Source: Pseudodesulfovibrio indicus
GTDB lineage: Bacteria > Desulfobacterota > Desulfovibrionia > Desulfovibrionales > Desulfovibrionaceae
Reading direction: 5' to 3'
Assembly: GCF_001563225.1 (NCBI RefSeq)
Contig: NZ_CP014206.1
Span: 930,001-994,000 of the forward strand
Length of the DNA: 64,000 nucleotides
The first letter of the stretch is position 1, and every line of letters starts with the position of its first letter. Of the stretch, positions 16,957 through 24,203 are shown piece by piece. The notes beneath the pieces were generated by a model that was not told the origin of the DNA, searched no databases, and saw nothing but the letters and a program-made list of their open reading frames with translations. The translations under genes were made by a program, and so were the position numbers.

Positions 16957-17748
16957 TCAGGCCTGGGTGGAGTGCGCCCGGTTGACAGCGACCCGGTCCC
17001 GGCCCGCGTTCTTGGCCGTGGCCAGCCCGGCCTGGAGGCGCTGGCGGAAGGTCTCGGGCGTGTCGTCCTCCAGGGCCTGGGCCACGCCCAGAGAGAGGGT
17101 CATCCGGACCGTGCCGCCGAACAGCTTGTGGCCCACCCGCTGGCGGAGCTTCTCGGCCATTATCGCGGCCTTGTCGATGTCCGTGTGCGGGGCGAGGATG
17201 ATGAACTTGCCGCCGCGCCAGCGGAACAGGTAGTCGTTGTCGCGCAGCAGGGAGTTCAGGTGGTGGGCCAGGTTGGCCAGCAGCCGGTCCCCCGCCGCAT
17301 AACCCTGCGCCTCGTTGATGGCCTTGAACCCGTCCACGTCGAGCATCACCCCGGAGAGGTCCAGGCAGTAACGCCGGACATTGCCCAGTTCGCGGTTCAG
17401 AACCTCCTCGAACTTGCCCCGGTTGTACGTCTTGGTCAGGGAGTCCATGACGACCAGTTGCTCCAGCCGTTCGGCCAGCTCTCCGGCCTCTGCGGCGTCC
17501 CTGCCGATCACGGCGATGATCCGCTTGAGCACCAGCAGGACCTGGCCCGCCAGGACCAGCAGGCCGGCCACCATGCACAGGTAGGCCAGCTGCATCAGCC
17601 GGGAGTGGTTGCCGTCCGGATGGAGGATCAGGGTGTAGATGGTCCCGAAGTTGACGCACAGCAGCGCGCCCAGGGCCACGACGCTCAGGACATAAAGGAT
17701 CTTATGGCGCAGCACGGGCCTGCGGACGGCGGGTTTGGCCTGGTTCAT
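16957..17748 (-). CDS. Membrane-anchored degenerate GGDEF protein
   Basis: 263 residues. Two hydrophobic segments (about 16-38 and 52-75) and a short linker precede a GGDEF fold (about 95-255). The substrate loop reads FRWRGGKF where an active enzyme has RWGGDEF, so the catalytic acidic residue is replaced by lysine. The metal-binding aspartate loop (GVMLDVDGFKAINEAQGY) and the inhibitory-site motif RDND five residues upstream remain. The pattern suggests loss of cyclase activity with possible retention of cyclic-di-GMP binding. The gene starts 4 bases after the stop of the exported-protein gene upstream and is probably co-transcribed with it. Confidence 0.8.
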   Translation of the reverse strand: MNQAKPAVRRPVLRHKILYVLSVVALGALLCVNFGTIYTLILHPDGNHSRLMQLAYLCMVAGLLVLAGQVLLVLKRIIAVIGRDAAEAGELAERLEQLVVMDSLTKTYNRGKFEEVLNRELGNVRRYCLDLSGVMLDVDGFKAINEAQGYAAGDRLLANLAHHLNSLLRDNDYLFRWRGGKFIILAPHTDIDKAAIMAEKLRQRVGHKLFGGTVRMTLSLGVAQALEDDTPETFRQRLQAGLATAKNAGRDRVAVNRAHSTQA

Positions 17749-17752
17749 CCGA

Positions 17753-18211
17753 TTATTTCAGGGGGCCTTCGAAGGTGTAATAGAGGCTGCCGGTGTTTTC
17801 GTCGCCGTCGTAGTTCAGCTCGATGGAGAAGTCGGGCCACATCCAGCCGTAGCGGAACCCCAGGGCGTGGCCTTCGCCGTACTTCTGGAGCAGCATGTCC
17901 TTGATGAAGAACTGGTTGACCCGCCCGGCATAGGCGATGCCCACCCGATAGAGCTTGTCGTTGCGGAAATAGTAGGCCACGGAGACCAGCTCGGCCTTGC
18001 CGAAGGTCAGGTCCTCGTTGCGGCGGAAATAGGTATTCTCGAAGCCCGCCTTCTGCACCGGGGTCAGGTCCTTGATCTCGGACAGGGGCGTACCCCAGGC
18101 CAGGCCTCGGAACCCGTCGGGATGGGGGACCTGCGTGTAGTCGGAGGCCAGGGCGGGCGCGGCCAGGAAGGCCAGGGCGACAAACAGTGTCAGGGTGCGG
18201 AGTGTTTTCAT
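17753..18211 (-). CDS. Exported protein of unknown function, 152 residues
   Basis: A classical signal peptide (MKTLRTLTLFVALAFLAAPA, cleavage near ALA-SDY) is followed by a small periplasmic domain with GFRGLAWGTPLSEI, a pattern seen in small exported proteins of delta-proteobacteria, and aromatic beta-strand-like sequence (SVAYYFRNDKLYRVGIAYAG). There are no cysteines after the signal and no catalytic motif. It lies upstream of the degenerate GGDEF gene with only a few bases between them. Confidence 0.7.
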   Translation of the reverse strand: MKTLRTLTLFVALAFLAAPALASDYTQVPHPDGFRGLAWGTPLSEIKDLTPVQKAGFENTYFRRNEDLTFGKAELVSVAYYFRNDKLYRVGIAYAGRVNQFFIKDMLLQKYGEGHALGFRYGWMWPDFSIELNYDGDENTGSLYYTFEGPLK

Positions 18212-18365
18212 TGCCGGTCTTTCTCTCTGGCGTAAGAGGGTGGGGGAGCCATCCTGAATGGCCGTATTGTACGGACTTGTCTGGTAAATGCAAGATGGAG
18301 GGCGGCCGGGAAGGGGGCGGCGCGCGCATTGTCAGCACCGCGCCGGGTGTGCTATCAGGCGGGGC

Positions 18366-18830
18366 ATGAGGAAGATGGTATCCCTGACCGCGGCCCTGGC
18401 CGTCCTGCTGCTCGCCCTGTGCGGCTGCAACCCGCCCGCGCCCGAAGAGAACCGGACGAACGCGGCCCGCATCGACGCCCTGGAGGCCGAGGTGCAGGCC
18501 CTGCGCCGGGACGAAGCGGCCCGCGACAAGCGGTTCGCGGACGAGCTGGCCCGGGTGCGCGAGAGCTTGGAGAGCATTCGTGCGCTGCTCGAAATCGACC
18601 GCGCCCGCACCGGGGTCGGCGACGCGCCCGGCAAGTCGGACACCGACGAGCCCGGCCCGGGCGAGCCGCCCTCGGACGAGGAGCTCGATGCCAAGGCCAA
18701 GACCTTTGTGGGCGAAAACCTCGACCGGCTCCTGGACCTGACCCGGAAGCTCCTGGACAGGATGGAGTCCGAACTGGACGACAAGCTCAAGGAAACCGGC
18801 GAGCCGCCCGCCGAGGGCCATGAAATCTGA
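18366..18830 (+). CDS. Coiled-coil lipoprotein
   Basis: 154 residues. The lipobox LLALCGC follows a short hydrophobic leader (MRKMVSLTAALAVLLLALCG), so it should be lipid-anchored. A heptad-like helix follows (IDALEAEVQALRRDEAARDK to SLESIRALLEI), then an acidic, proline-rich linker and a second helix ending ESELDDKLKETGE. A long in-frame extension upstream lacks a good start. The shape recalls small structural or Lpp-like envelope proteins. The next gene begins 13 bases later. Confidence 0.7.
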   Translation: MRKMVSLTAALAVLLLALCGCNPPAPEENRTNAARIDALEAEVQALRRDEAARDKRFADELARVRESLESIRALLEIDRARTGVGDAPGKSDTDEPGPGEPPSDEELDAKAKTFVGENLDRLLDLTRKLLDRMESELDDKLKETGEPPAEGHEI

Positions 18831-18843
18831 TGGAGATTCACCG

Positions 18844-19407
18844 ATGAAAGCATATATGAAATGGGTGCCGTGCCTGGCGCTGCTCCTGGCCGTCCTGGCC
18901 GGTTGCGCCTCCGGCAACGGCATCAAGCTGAAATACGCCCTGATCAGCACCGACTCCCCCTGCGCGGGCGAGGTCGTGGTCTTCAAGTTCGAGGACAAGC
19001 GCGCCAAGACCGTGCTCGGCAAGACCCGCGACAACCAGCAGATCACCACCCTGTCCGACGTGGCCGACTGGGTCGGCTGGGCGCTGTTCGACGAGCTGGA
19101 GAATGCCGGGTGCAAGCCCAAGTACCGCGCCACCGCGATCATGCCCGGCGACGACCCGGTCGTCACCGGCGAGATTCTGGCCCTGGAGCTGAACCAGACC
19201 GGCGTGACCACCTACAAGGGCAGGATCGAGCTCAGGCTCAAGGTCACCAGGGGTGGCGAGATCGTGCACCTGGAGAAATATTCCAGCGAGGTCGAGGACG
19301 TGGTCGTTCCCGGTTATTCCACCGAGTCGGACATCCTGGCCGAGGCCCTGCGCGGCGTGATGTTCGAAGCGATCCCGGCCATCGCCGCCGTCACCAGCGG
19401 GTCCTAG
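18844..19407 (+). CDS. Outer-membrane-type lipoprotein, YajG-like
   Basis: 187 residues with a lipobox (AVLAGCASG) near residue 20. The body resembles the YajG/curli-secretion type lipoprotein fold: VVVFKFEDKRAKTVLG, then a helix with DELENAGCKPKYRA and a strand-rich region (VTGEILALELNQTGVTTYKG). The ATG at 18844 is preferred because it gives a proper signal peptide. It is probably co-transcribed with the coiled-coil lipoprotein before it. Function is unknown, with a role in envelope structure or lipoprotein sorting inferred from the family. Confidence 0.65.
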   Translation: MKAYMKWVPCLALLLAVLAGCASGNGIKLKYALISTDSPCAGEVVVFKFEDKRAKTVLGKTRDNQQITTLSDVADWVGWALFDELENAGCKPKYRATAIMPGDDPVVTGEILALELNQTGVTTYKGRIELRLKVTRGGEIVHLEKYSSEVEDVVVPGYSTESDILAEALRGVMFEAIPAIAAVTSGS

Positions 19408-19453
19408 CCCGCTCCCGTCCCGTTCTCCGGGACCCCATTTTCGAGGAGCAGCC

Positions 19454-20257
19454 ATGTTTGCCGACAAGGAAACCTGCAAGCGCTGCGGCGCCTGTTTGGA
19501 CGAGTGTCCTTTCGACCTGATCGTGACCGACGCGGAGGGGTTCCCCAAGCTCCGCCCGGCCGCGAAAAAGACCTGCATCAACTGCGGCCATTGCGTGGCC
19601 GTCTGTCCGGTGGGGGCCGTGACCCTGCCGCCCATGCCCGTGACCGACGGGCTGGGCCCGGACCAGTGCGCGCCCCTGTCCCGCGACCTCCGGCTGACCC
19701 CGGAACAGGCCGACCAGTTCCTGAGCGGGCGGCGGTCCACCCGCACCTACCGCGACAAGGTGGTCCCCGAAGCGGTCCTGAACCACCTCTTCGCCGTGTC
19801 CTCGTTCGCGCCCAGCGCCAAGAACGGCCAGCCCGCGCGCTGGATCGTCACCCGCACCCCCCAGGCCACCCGGCGGCTGGCGGGCATGACCGTGGAGTAC
19901 ATGGCCACCAACTCCATCTTCCCCGGCGTGGTCAAGAACTGGGAGAAGGGGCTGGACAAGATCCTGCACGGCGCGCCCCACGTGGCCGTGGCTCACGCCC
20001 CGGAGGACGGCTTCAACCCGGCCGAGGACTGCGCCCTGTCCGCCGCCTATCTCGAACTCGCGGCCCACGCCCACGGCCTGGGCGCCTGCTGGGCGGGCTT
20101 CCTCATGGAGGTGGCCGAAGGGTGCTGCGCCATCCGAAGGGAACTCGGCATTCCCGAGGGCCACGGAGTCTATGCGGCGCTCATGCTGGGATACCCCAAA
20201 TACCGGTACCAACGGATACCCACGCGGAGTGTCGTCGAAGTCTCTTGGCTCGATTAG
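19454..20257 (+). CDS. Ferredoxin-nitroreductase fusion protein
   Basis: 267 residues. The N-terminus holds two 4Fe-4S motifs, CKRCGACLDECP (residues 9-20) and CINCGHCVAVCP (about 40-51). The remainder is an FMN-dependent nitroreductase domain beginning RRSTRTYRDKVVPE and containing SAKNGQPARWIV and the C-terminal GVYAALMLGYPKYRYQR. Such fusions occur in anaerobes and couple ferredoxin-type electrons to flavin reduction of unknown substrates. A good GGAGCAG site precedes the ATG. A palindromic P element begins two bases after the stop codon and may act as its terminator. Confidence 0.88.
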   Translation: MFADKETCKRCGACLDECPFDLIVTDAEGFPKLRPAAKKTCINCGHCVAVCPVGAVTLPPMPVTDGLGPDQCAPLSRDLRLTPEQADQFLSGRRSTRTYRDKVVPEAVLNHLFAVSSFAPSAKNGQPARWIVTRTPQATRRLAGMTVEYMATNSIFPGVVKNWEKGLDKILHGAPHVAVAHAPEDGFNPAEDCALSAAYLELAAHAHGLGACWAGFLMEVAEGCCAIRRELGIPEGHGVYAALMLGYPKYRYQRIPTRSVVEVSWLD

Positions 20258-20258
20258 C

Positions 20259-20377
20259 GGCTTTCGATAGCGGCGCATCTGCACATTTTTCCCGGGGGCT
20301 TCCATCCTCACGTAGACGGCTACGCTGCGGTGGAAGCCCCCGGAAGAAAATGCACAGCTGCACCACTCTCGAAAGCC
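20259..20377. repeat. Palindromic element P, copy 1 (119 bp)
   Basis: Outer inverted ends GGCTTTCGA / TCGAAAGCC enclose a long inner hairpin: CTGCACATTTTTC, arm GGGGGCTTCCA, centre ATCCTCACGTA with TACGCTGCGGT, arm TGGAAGCCCCC, then GAAAATGCACAG. Copies 2 (20584, inverted) and 3 (29165) share the outer, near-arm and centre blocks. The inner arms differ in sequence but stay complementary. Confidence 0.85.
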
Positions 20378-20480
20378 TATCCCTAGTACGGGGGCCTTCG
20401 GTCGGTGAGGCGGCTGGTTGACCCGCTGTTCGGGGCTGGAGCCCCGAAGGCGTTAGCCTGGGTTGAATGGGAATATTTTT

Positions 20481-20512
20481 GGCCCTGTCGATGTTGTCGG
20501 CAGGGCCTTTTC
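20481..20512. terminator. Terminator-like hairpin between P elements
   Basis: GGCCCTG and CAGGGCC flank 14 bases and are followed by TTTTC. No gene ends directly before it. The 200 bases between the two P copies also hold fragments of mosaic repeat (GCTGTTCGGGGCTGGAGCCC). Confidence 0.5.
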
Positions 20513-20525
20513 ATAGCGCTCACCC

Positions 20526-20571
20526 CGGAGCGATTCGGGCGGCGCAGCCACCCGACAGCGGCTCTCTAGCC
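20526..20571. repeat. Repeat module Q, copy 1
   Basis: GGAGCGATTCGGG, GGCGCAGCC, ACCCGACAGCGGCTCTC. The copy at 40127-40167 has GGAGCGATTCGGA, GGAGCAGCC, ATCCGACAGCGGCTCTC. The change in one arm is matched in the other, so the small hairpin is kept. It lies just before P copy 2. Confidence 0.65.
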
Positions 20572-20583
20572 GTGCGCGGAATA

Positions 20584-20704
20584 GGCTTTCGAGAGTGGGT
20601 CAGGCGTGCATTTTTCGAGGGGGGATTTGACCGCAGCGTACACCCGGTACGTGAGGATCAAATCCCCCCTCGAAAAATGTGCGAATGGCCCGCTCCCGGA
20701 AGCC
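20584..20704. repeat. Palindromic element P, copy 2 (121 bp, inverted)
   Basis: Reverse orientation to copies 1 and 3. Ends GGCTTTCGAGAG and CTCCCGGAAGCC; inner arms TCGAGGGGGGATTTGA and TCAAATCCCCCCTCGA, almost perfectly paired; centre CCGCAGCGTA and TACGTGAGGAT as in the other copies. Confidence 0.85.
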
Positions 20705-20713
20705 GCTCCCCAT

Positions 20714-20754
20714 AAAAAAAAGCCCCCGCACCGTTACGGTGCGGGGGCTTTTTT
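20714..20754 (-). terminator. Terminator of the 3D-domain gene
   Basis: GCCCCCGCACCG-TTA-CGGTGCGGGGGC with T run on the minus strand (and A/T runs on both sides). It lies 12 bp after the stop of the 3D-domain gene. Confidence 0.85.
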
Positions 20755-20765
20755 CGGGCGTACTC

Positions 20766-21260
20766 CTAGATGTCGAGGAGTGCCGCCTTGATGTTCTTGC
20801 TGCCGAACTGTCTGGCTTCGGACTCGTCCCACATGAAGATGTCGATGCGCTGGGTGAAGCGCTTGTTCATGAGGTCGTTGATCTCGAAGATGCCCAGGCC
20901 CTCGATGCGGACCTTGCGGCCGAAGACCCAGCCCTGGTCGAACAGATCGCGGGAAACCGCGATGGTGCCGGAGCGGACCTTGCGCATGGAGGCGGCGATG
21001 AGCGGATCGTCGTCGCACTGGTCGGTGGTGGGGTTGTAGGCGGTCACGGTGACCGTGCGCACAGGGGACATGTTCATGGCTTTCTGAAGGAGGCGGGCCT
21101 CCTCCACGAGGACCTTGCGCGCCTCGGCGGTCTTTTGCACCAGCTCCAGGCGGTGCGACAGGTCGTCGATCTTCTGCTGCTTGACGACCACAACCACAGC
21201 CATGATCACCAGGGCCGCACAGAGCACCGGCGTGACGGTGTAGTTGAACAATATCTTCAT
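20766..21260 (-). CDS. 3D-domain protein with N-terminal membrane anchor
   Basis: 164 residues. An N-terminal helix (about 9-27, TPVLCAALVIMAVVVVV) and a helical linker precede a 3D (Asp-Asp-Asp) double-psi beta-barrel domain: TVTAYNPTTDQCDDDPLIAA, GTIAVSRDLFDQGWVFGRKV and IDIFMWDESEARQFG. The family is related to the C-terminal domain of MltA and to YuiC/RpfB-type cell-wall proteins. Catalytic aspartates are plausible, but lytic activity is inferred. A well-formed promoter lies directly upstream and a terminator directly downstream, so the gene is transcribed alone. Confidence 0.8.
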   Translation of the reverse strand: MKILFNYTVTPVLCAALVIMAVVVVVKQQKIDDLSHRLELVQKTAEARKVLVEEARLLQKAMNMSPVRTVTVTAYNPTTDQCDDDPLIAASMRKVRSGTIAVSRDLFDQGWVFGRKVRIEGLGIFEINDLMNKRFTQRIDIFMWDESEARQFGSKNIKAALLDI

Positions 21261-21295
21261 ACGTGGATTGCTCCCTTTCGAATTTTGGTTTGTGG

Positions 21296-21324
21296 CATAT
21301 AATGGCCGGTCAAAACCTTGTCAA
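21296..21324 (-). promoter_or_regulatory. Sigma-70-type promoter of the 3D-domain gene
   Basis: On the minus strand TTGACA (21324-21319), 17 bases, then TATATG (21301-21296); the start codon is about 35 bases further. Confidence 0.65.
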
Positions 21325-21485
21325 CGGTTATGATTCCTACTGCAAGGCTCAGGCCGCGAATCCATTACATACTGATTTTATTGAAATATTGTGAGAAGTC
21401 ACAAGCCGTGTCGAAAAGAGCGGTCATAGATTCAAGGAATTTCAGCGAGTTGAGAACCCTATTTTTTTATCCGAAAAATTACTAC

Positions 21486-21514
21486 TTGATATAGAATCAC
21501 GCTTTGAATATAGT
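21486..21514 (+). promoter_or_regulatory. Sigma-70-type promoter of the MBL-like gene
   Basis: TTGATA (21486-21491), 17-base spacer, TATAGT (21509-21514); five of six matches in each box. The start codon follows 45 bases downstream. The region is AT-rich compared with the genes on either side. Confidence 0.65.
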
Positions 21515-21558
21515 ATCGACTACTCTAACGCGGTGACCTTTTTTCATCAAGGATAAGG

Positions 21559-22815
21559 ATGGGTTCTACGGTATTCAGAGCGCTCCCGGTGCGCCGGGGC
21601 GACGCTTTCCTGCTCAGAACGGGGCGCGGCGCGTACCTGTTCGACGGCGGCTGCCTGGACAGCGCCCTGCCCGGCATGCTCCGGGAGCGGCTGGTGGGCA
21701 AATTGCGGTCCGTGGTGTGCACGTCGGCGTCTCCGGAGCGGCTCGGCGGCGTGCTGGACCTCATGGACGAGGGGTATCCGGTGGGCGAATACTGGCTGCC
21801 GGAGTCCCTGCTCGACCTGATCCTGGCGGGGCGGGGCTTCGACGGCGGGTTCCCGGACTGGCTGGTGCGCTGCTCCCTGCCGGTTCCGGCCGAGGCGGCC
21901 TTTCCCATCCCCTCGACCCTGCCGCCCGTGGCCGGGGACATGCCGTTGACCGGGGCGGCCACCCTGGCCCTGCTCTGCGCGGCCGCCTGCCTGGGCGAGC
22001 TGCCGCCCGCACCGCGTCCCATGACTCCTGCGTCCGCGTTCCTGGCTGTCATGAAGCAGCTCCTGGACGACAAGTCCGGCGAGGGCGGGGACCGGCTGGG
22101 CGGGCTGCTGCTCGCGACCCTGGACCGCAGGCGGGAGGACGCGGCGGACCTGGCCGTGCTCTGCGGGCGGATGCTTGCCGCCGAGGCGGAGAAGCTGCCG
22201 GTGGCCGGGCGGGACCCGCGCCGCGACGTGGCCCGGGGGTTGGCCCTGGCCGTGCTGGCTGAAGGACTGATGGCGCGCGACGTGACGATCCGTTTCTTTC
22301 GCCAGACCAACCGGCTGGAGAACCGCTTCATTCCCCTGCACCCGCTCATGTGCCTGAACGGGCTGCCCGCGCCCGGAGGAAAGCGCAAGGTGCTGCCCGC
22401 GTCGGCCGGGACCGTGTTCCGGGCGGCCAGGGCGCTGTCCGGTGCGGGGGCCGGTCTGGTCTTCCGGTACGGCAGCGGGCGGTGCGGCGCGCTCTTCTGT
22501 TCCGATTCGACCATGGCCTTTCTGGGCCGGGGCAACGTCCTGCCCGTGGACCGTCCAACCGTCATCTCCGCCCCGCAGCTCGGCGGCGTGGGCAACGACG
22601 AGGCCTATGCGCGCATAGCCTCCCGCGATCCGCACAGTGACGTCTGGGTGCGCTCGCACCTCTCCTTCGGGCGCAAGGTGTCCGAGGAGTTCCGCAGCCT
22701 GCCGGTCAAATACTGTCTGCGCAACTGCGCGGACCGCACCGTGCAGGAGGTACTCCTCACCTTTTCCGGCAAGGGCTGGGAAAAGCGTTCCGGGGCCGAT
22801 TGCTCCTGTCCCTGA
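21559..22815 (+). CDS. Metallo-beta-lactamase-like (ComEC-type) protein lacking metal ligands
   Basis: 418 residues. Residues 8-90 follow the layout of a ComEC/Rec2-type metallo-beta-lactamase domain: FLLRTGRGAYLFDGG, then VVCTSASPERLGGVLDLMDE where active members have THxHxDHxGG, then VGEYWLPES. None of the three histidines or the aspartate is kept. The middle part (about 100-250) is helical and not recognised. The end has a strand-rich block (CGALFCSDSTMAFLGRGNVL) and the motif APQLGGVGNDEAY, which may correspond to the late MBL motifs. It is therefore probably a binding or scaffold protein rather than a hydrolase. It has its own promoter. Confidence 0.6.
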   Translation: MGSTVFRALPVRRGDAFLLRTGRGAYLFDGGCLDSALPGMLRERLVGKLRSVVCTSASPERLGGVLDLMDEGYPVGEYWLPESLLDLILAGRGFDGGFPDWLVRCSLPVPAEAAFPIPSTLPPVAGDMPLTGAATLALLCAAACLGELPPAPRPMTPASAFLAVMKQLLDDKSGEGGDRLGGLLLATLDRRREDAADLAVLCGRMLAAEAEKLPVAGRDPRRDVARGLALAVLAEGLMARDVTIRFFRQTNRLENRFIPLHPLMCLNGLPAPGGKRKVLPASAGTVFRAARALSGAGAGLVFRYGSGRCGALFCSDSTMAFLGRGNVLPVDRPTVISAPQLGGVGNDEAYARIASRDPHSDVWVRSHLSFGRKVSEEFRSLPVKYCLRNCADRTVQEVLLTFSGKGWEKRSGADCSCP

Positions 22816-22906
22816 CCCCTTGGGAACCACCTCCATCAGGCTATAAAGCTCTTTTCAGAAAGCCCGCCAGGTGCTAAGGGACGCTGAATTCGATGGGGGG
22901 AAATCA

Positions 22907-23254
22907 ATGACGCGGGATTTGTTTGACGACAAGCAGTTCCTGGCCAGCATAGCCTATGACGACGAGCTGGCCGTGGAGCTGATAGACGCTTTTCTCGAAG
23001 ACGCGCCCAGGCGGGTACGCGATCTGGATGCGGCCCTGGAAGCGGGCCGGGCGGAGACGGCTGCCAAGCTCTCCCATTCCCTCAAGGGTATGTGCGGCGT
23101 GGTCCGTTCCGACAGCCTGTCCCGGCTGGCCCTGGAGATGGAATACGCGGGCCGGGAAGGGCGGCTCGATGCGCTGCGCGAGAAGTTCGTCAGGTTCACC
23201 GACGCTCTGGACCAGGTTGCCGGGCTGATGACCGCGTTCAAGCGGGAACACTGA
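22907..23254 (+). CDS. Histidine phosphotransfer (Hpt) protein
   Basis: 115 residues, one Hpt domain. The phospho-accepting histidine lies in AAKLSHSLKGMCGVV. Other helices are typical (FLEDAPRRVRDLDAALEAG and LALEMEYAGREG). The domain relays phosphate between a hybrid kinase and a response regulator, and no partner is adjacent. The ATG at 22907 is chosen because GGGGGGAAATCA precedes it. A good terminator follows. Confidence 0.88.
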   Translation: MTRDLFDDKQFLASIAYDDELAVELIDAFLEDAPRRVRDLDAALEAGRAETAAKLSHSLKGMCGVVRSDSLSRLALEMEYAGREGRLDALREKFVRFTDALDQVAGLMTAFKREH

Positions 23255-23272
23255 ACCGTTTTCCGCAACGAG

Positions 23273-23311
23273 AAAAGAAAAGGCCTGTCCGCCGACGGAC
23301 AGGCCTTTTTT
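23273..23311. terminator. Bidirectional terminator (Hpt gene / OmpH-like gene)
   Basis: AAGGCCTGTCC-GCCGAC-GGACAGGCCTT with A run before and T run after, between two convergent genes. Confidence 0.85.
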
Positions 23312-23328
23312 CGTTCGATGCGGAAGGG

Positions 23329-23889
23329 CTACTCGGCCTTCTTGTTCTCTGCTTCCGGGGCGGCGGCTTCGGGAGCTGCTTCGGCCGGAGCGGCGGCTTC
23401 CGGGGCGGCCTCGGCGGCGGGCTCGGGCCGGGTGAAGTCCAGCTGGATGCCGTTCATGGCGTTGACGATGTCCTTGGTGATGTCCACGGTCTCGCTGGAG
23501 GAGATGACGGACTGCTTGGACAGGATCAGGGTCAGCCCCTTCTCCTTGCGGTAGTTTTCCAGCACTTCATTGAACTTGCCGTCCACCATGGCGACGATGC
23601 GCTGCTGCTCGGCGGTCATGGTGTTCTGCAGCTCGCCCATGGCCAGCTTGTAGGCGGCCACGGTCTCTTCGTTCTGGTTCTCCTGCATGGCCTTGTACGC
23701 GGCCTCGGCCTTTTCCTGGAGGGGCTTGCCCATCTCCTGGAGGTAGGCCATGGCCTCGGTGGCGACCTTGTTGTCCTTGAAGGCGGCCGCCTCGTCCACG
23801 ATGCCGATCTTGACCGAAGGCTCCTGGTTGCAGGCGCTCAGGCCAAGGACCAGGACGATGATGCCGATCAGGGGAAGAATCCGTTTCAT
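23329..23889 (-). CDS. OmpH/Skp-family periplasmic chaperone-like lipoprotein
   Basis: 186 residues. A lipobox LGLSACN ends the signal. The body begins VKIGIVDEAAAFKDN and is mostly long helix (QEKAEAAYKAMQENQNEE, then AEQQRIVAMVDGKFNEVLE), followed by a strand pair (LTLILSKQSVISSSE), as in Skp/OmpH proteins. The C-terminus is a low-complexity tail of alanine, proline and glutamate repeats (AAPEAAAP). Skp-type proteins hold unfolded outer-membrane proteins, but lipidation here is a departure from the soluble chaperone. No bam or lpx genes lie nearby. Confidence 0.8.
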   Translation of the reverse strand: MKRILPLIGIIVLVLGLSACNQEPSVKIGIVDEAAAFKDNKVATEAMAYLQEMGKPLQEKAEAAYKAMQENQNEETVAAYKLAMGELQNTMTAEQQRIVAMVDGKFNEVLENYRKEKGLTLILSKQSVISSSETVDITKDIVNAMNGIQLDFTRPEPAAEAAPEAAAPAEAAPEAAAPEAENKKAE

Positions 23890-24093
23890 AATGATATATC
23901 TCCGTTGGTTCGTTTGAAGTCGCTATGGGTCAAAGTCGCGCAAGCCTACGCGCGGGGCCGGTGTCTTGCAAGGGAAAGATCATTCGGCGCGCCCGGTTGA
24001 GGGTCGTGCCGCCCGGCGGCGGTTTTTGCCGGGGCGGAAGCAAGTTCCCTAATTTTTCCTTTGCGACCCGTTAAAAATATTGAGTTTTATAAA

Positions 24094-24109
24094 CGGCACA
24101 CACCTTGCT
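24094..24109 (+). promoter_or_regulatory. Sigma-54 promoter of flgE
   Basis: CGGCACACACCTTGCT: GG at 24095-24096 and GC at 24107-24108, exactly 10 bases between, with the expected CAC and TT next to them. It lies 96 bases before the flgE start. The stretch 23890-24203 holds nothing else recognisable. Confidence 0.75.
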
Positions 24110-24203
24110 TAATCTTTCTCCGAGAAGGAGTCGGGAATTATTTGCCGGGAATGGGTCTCCCGGCGGGTTCCCGCTAGTCCGGCCAGGCCGGATCGGAGGA
24201 AGT

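Noticed and set aside
20259-20765. Plus-strand frames across the P elements and terminators
   Set aside because: Frames run through perfect palindromes and are not shared between P copies.
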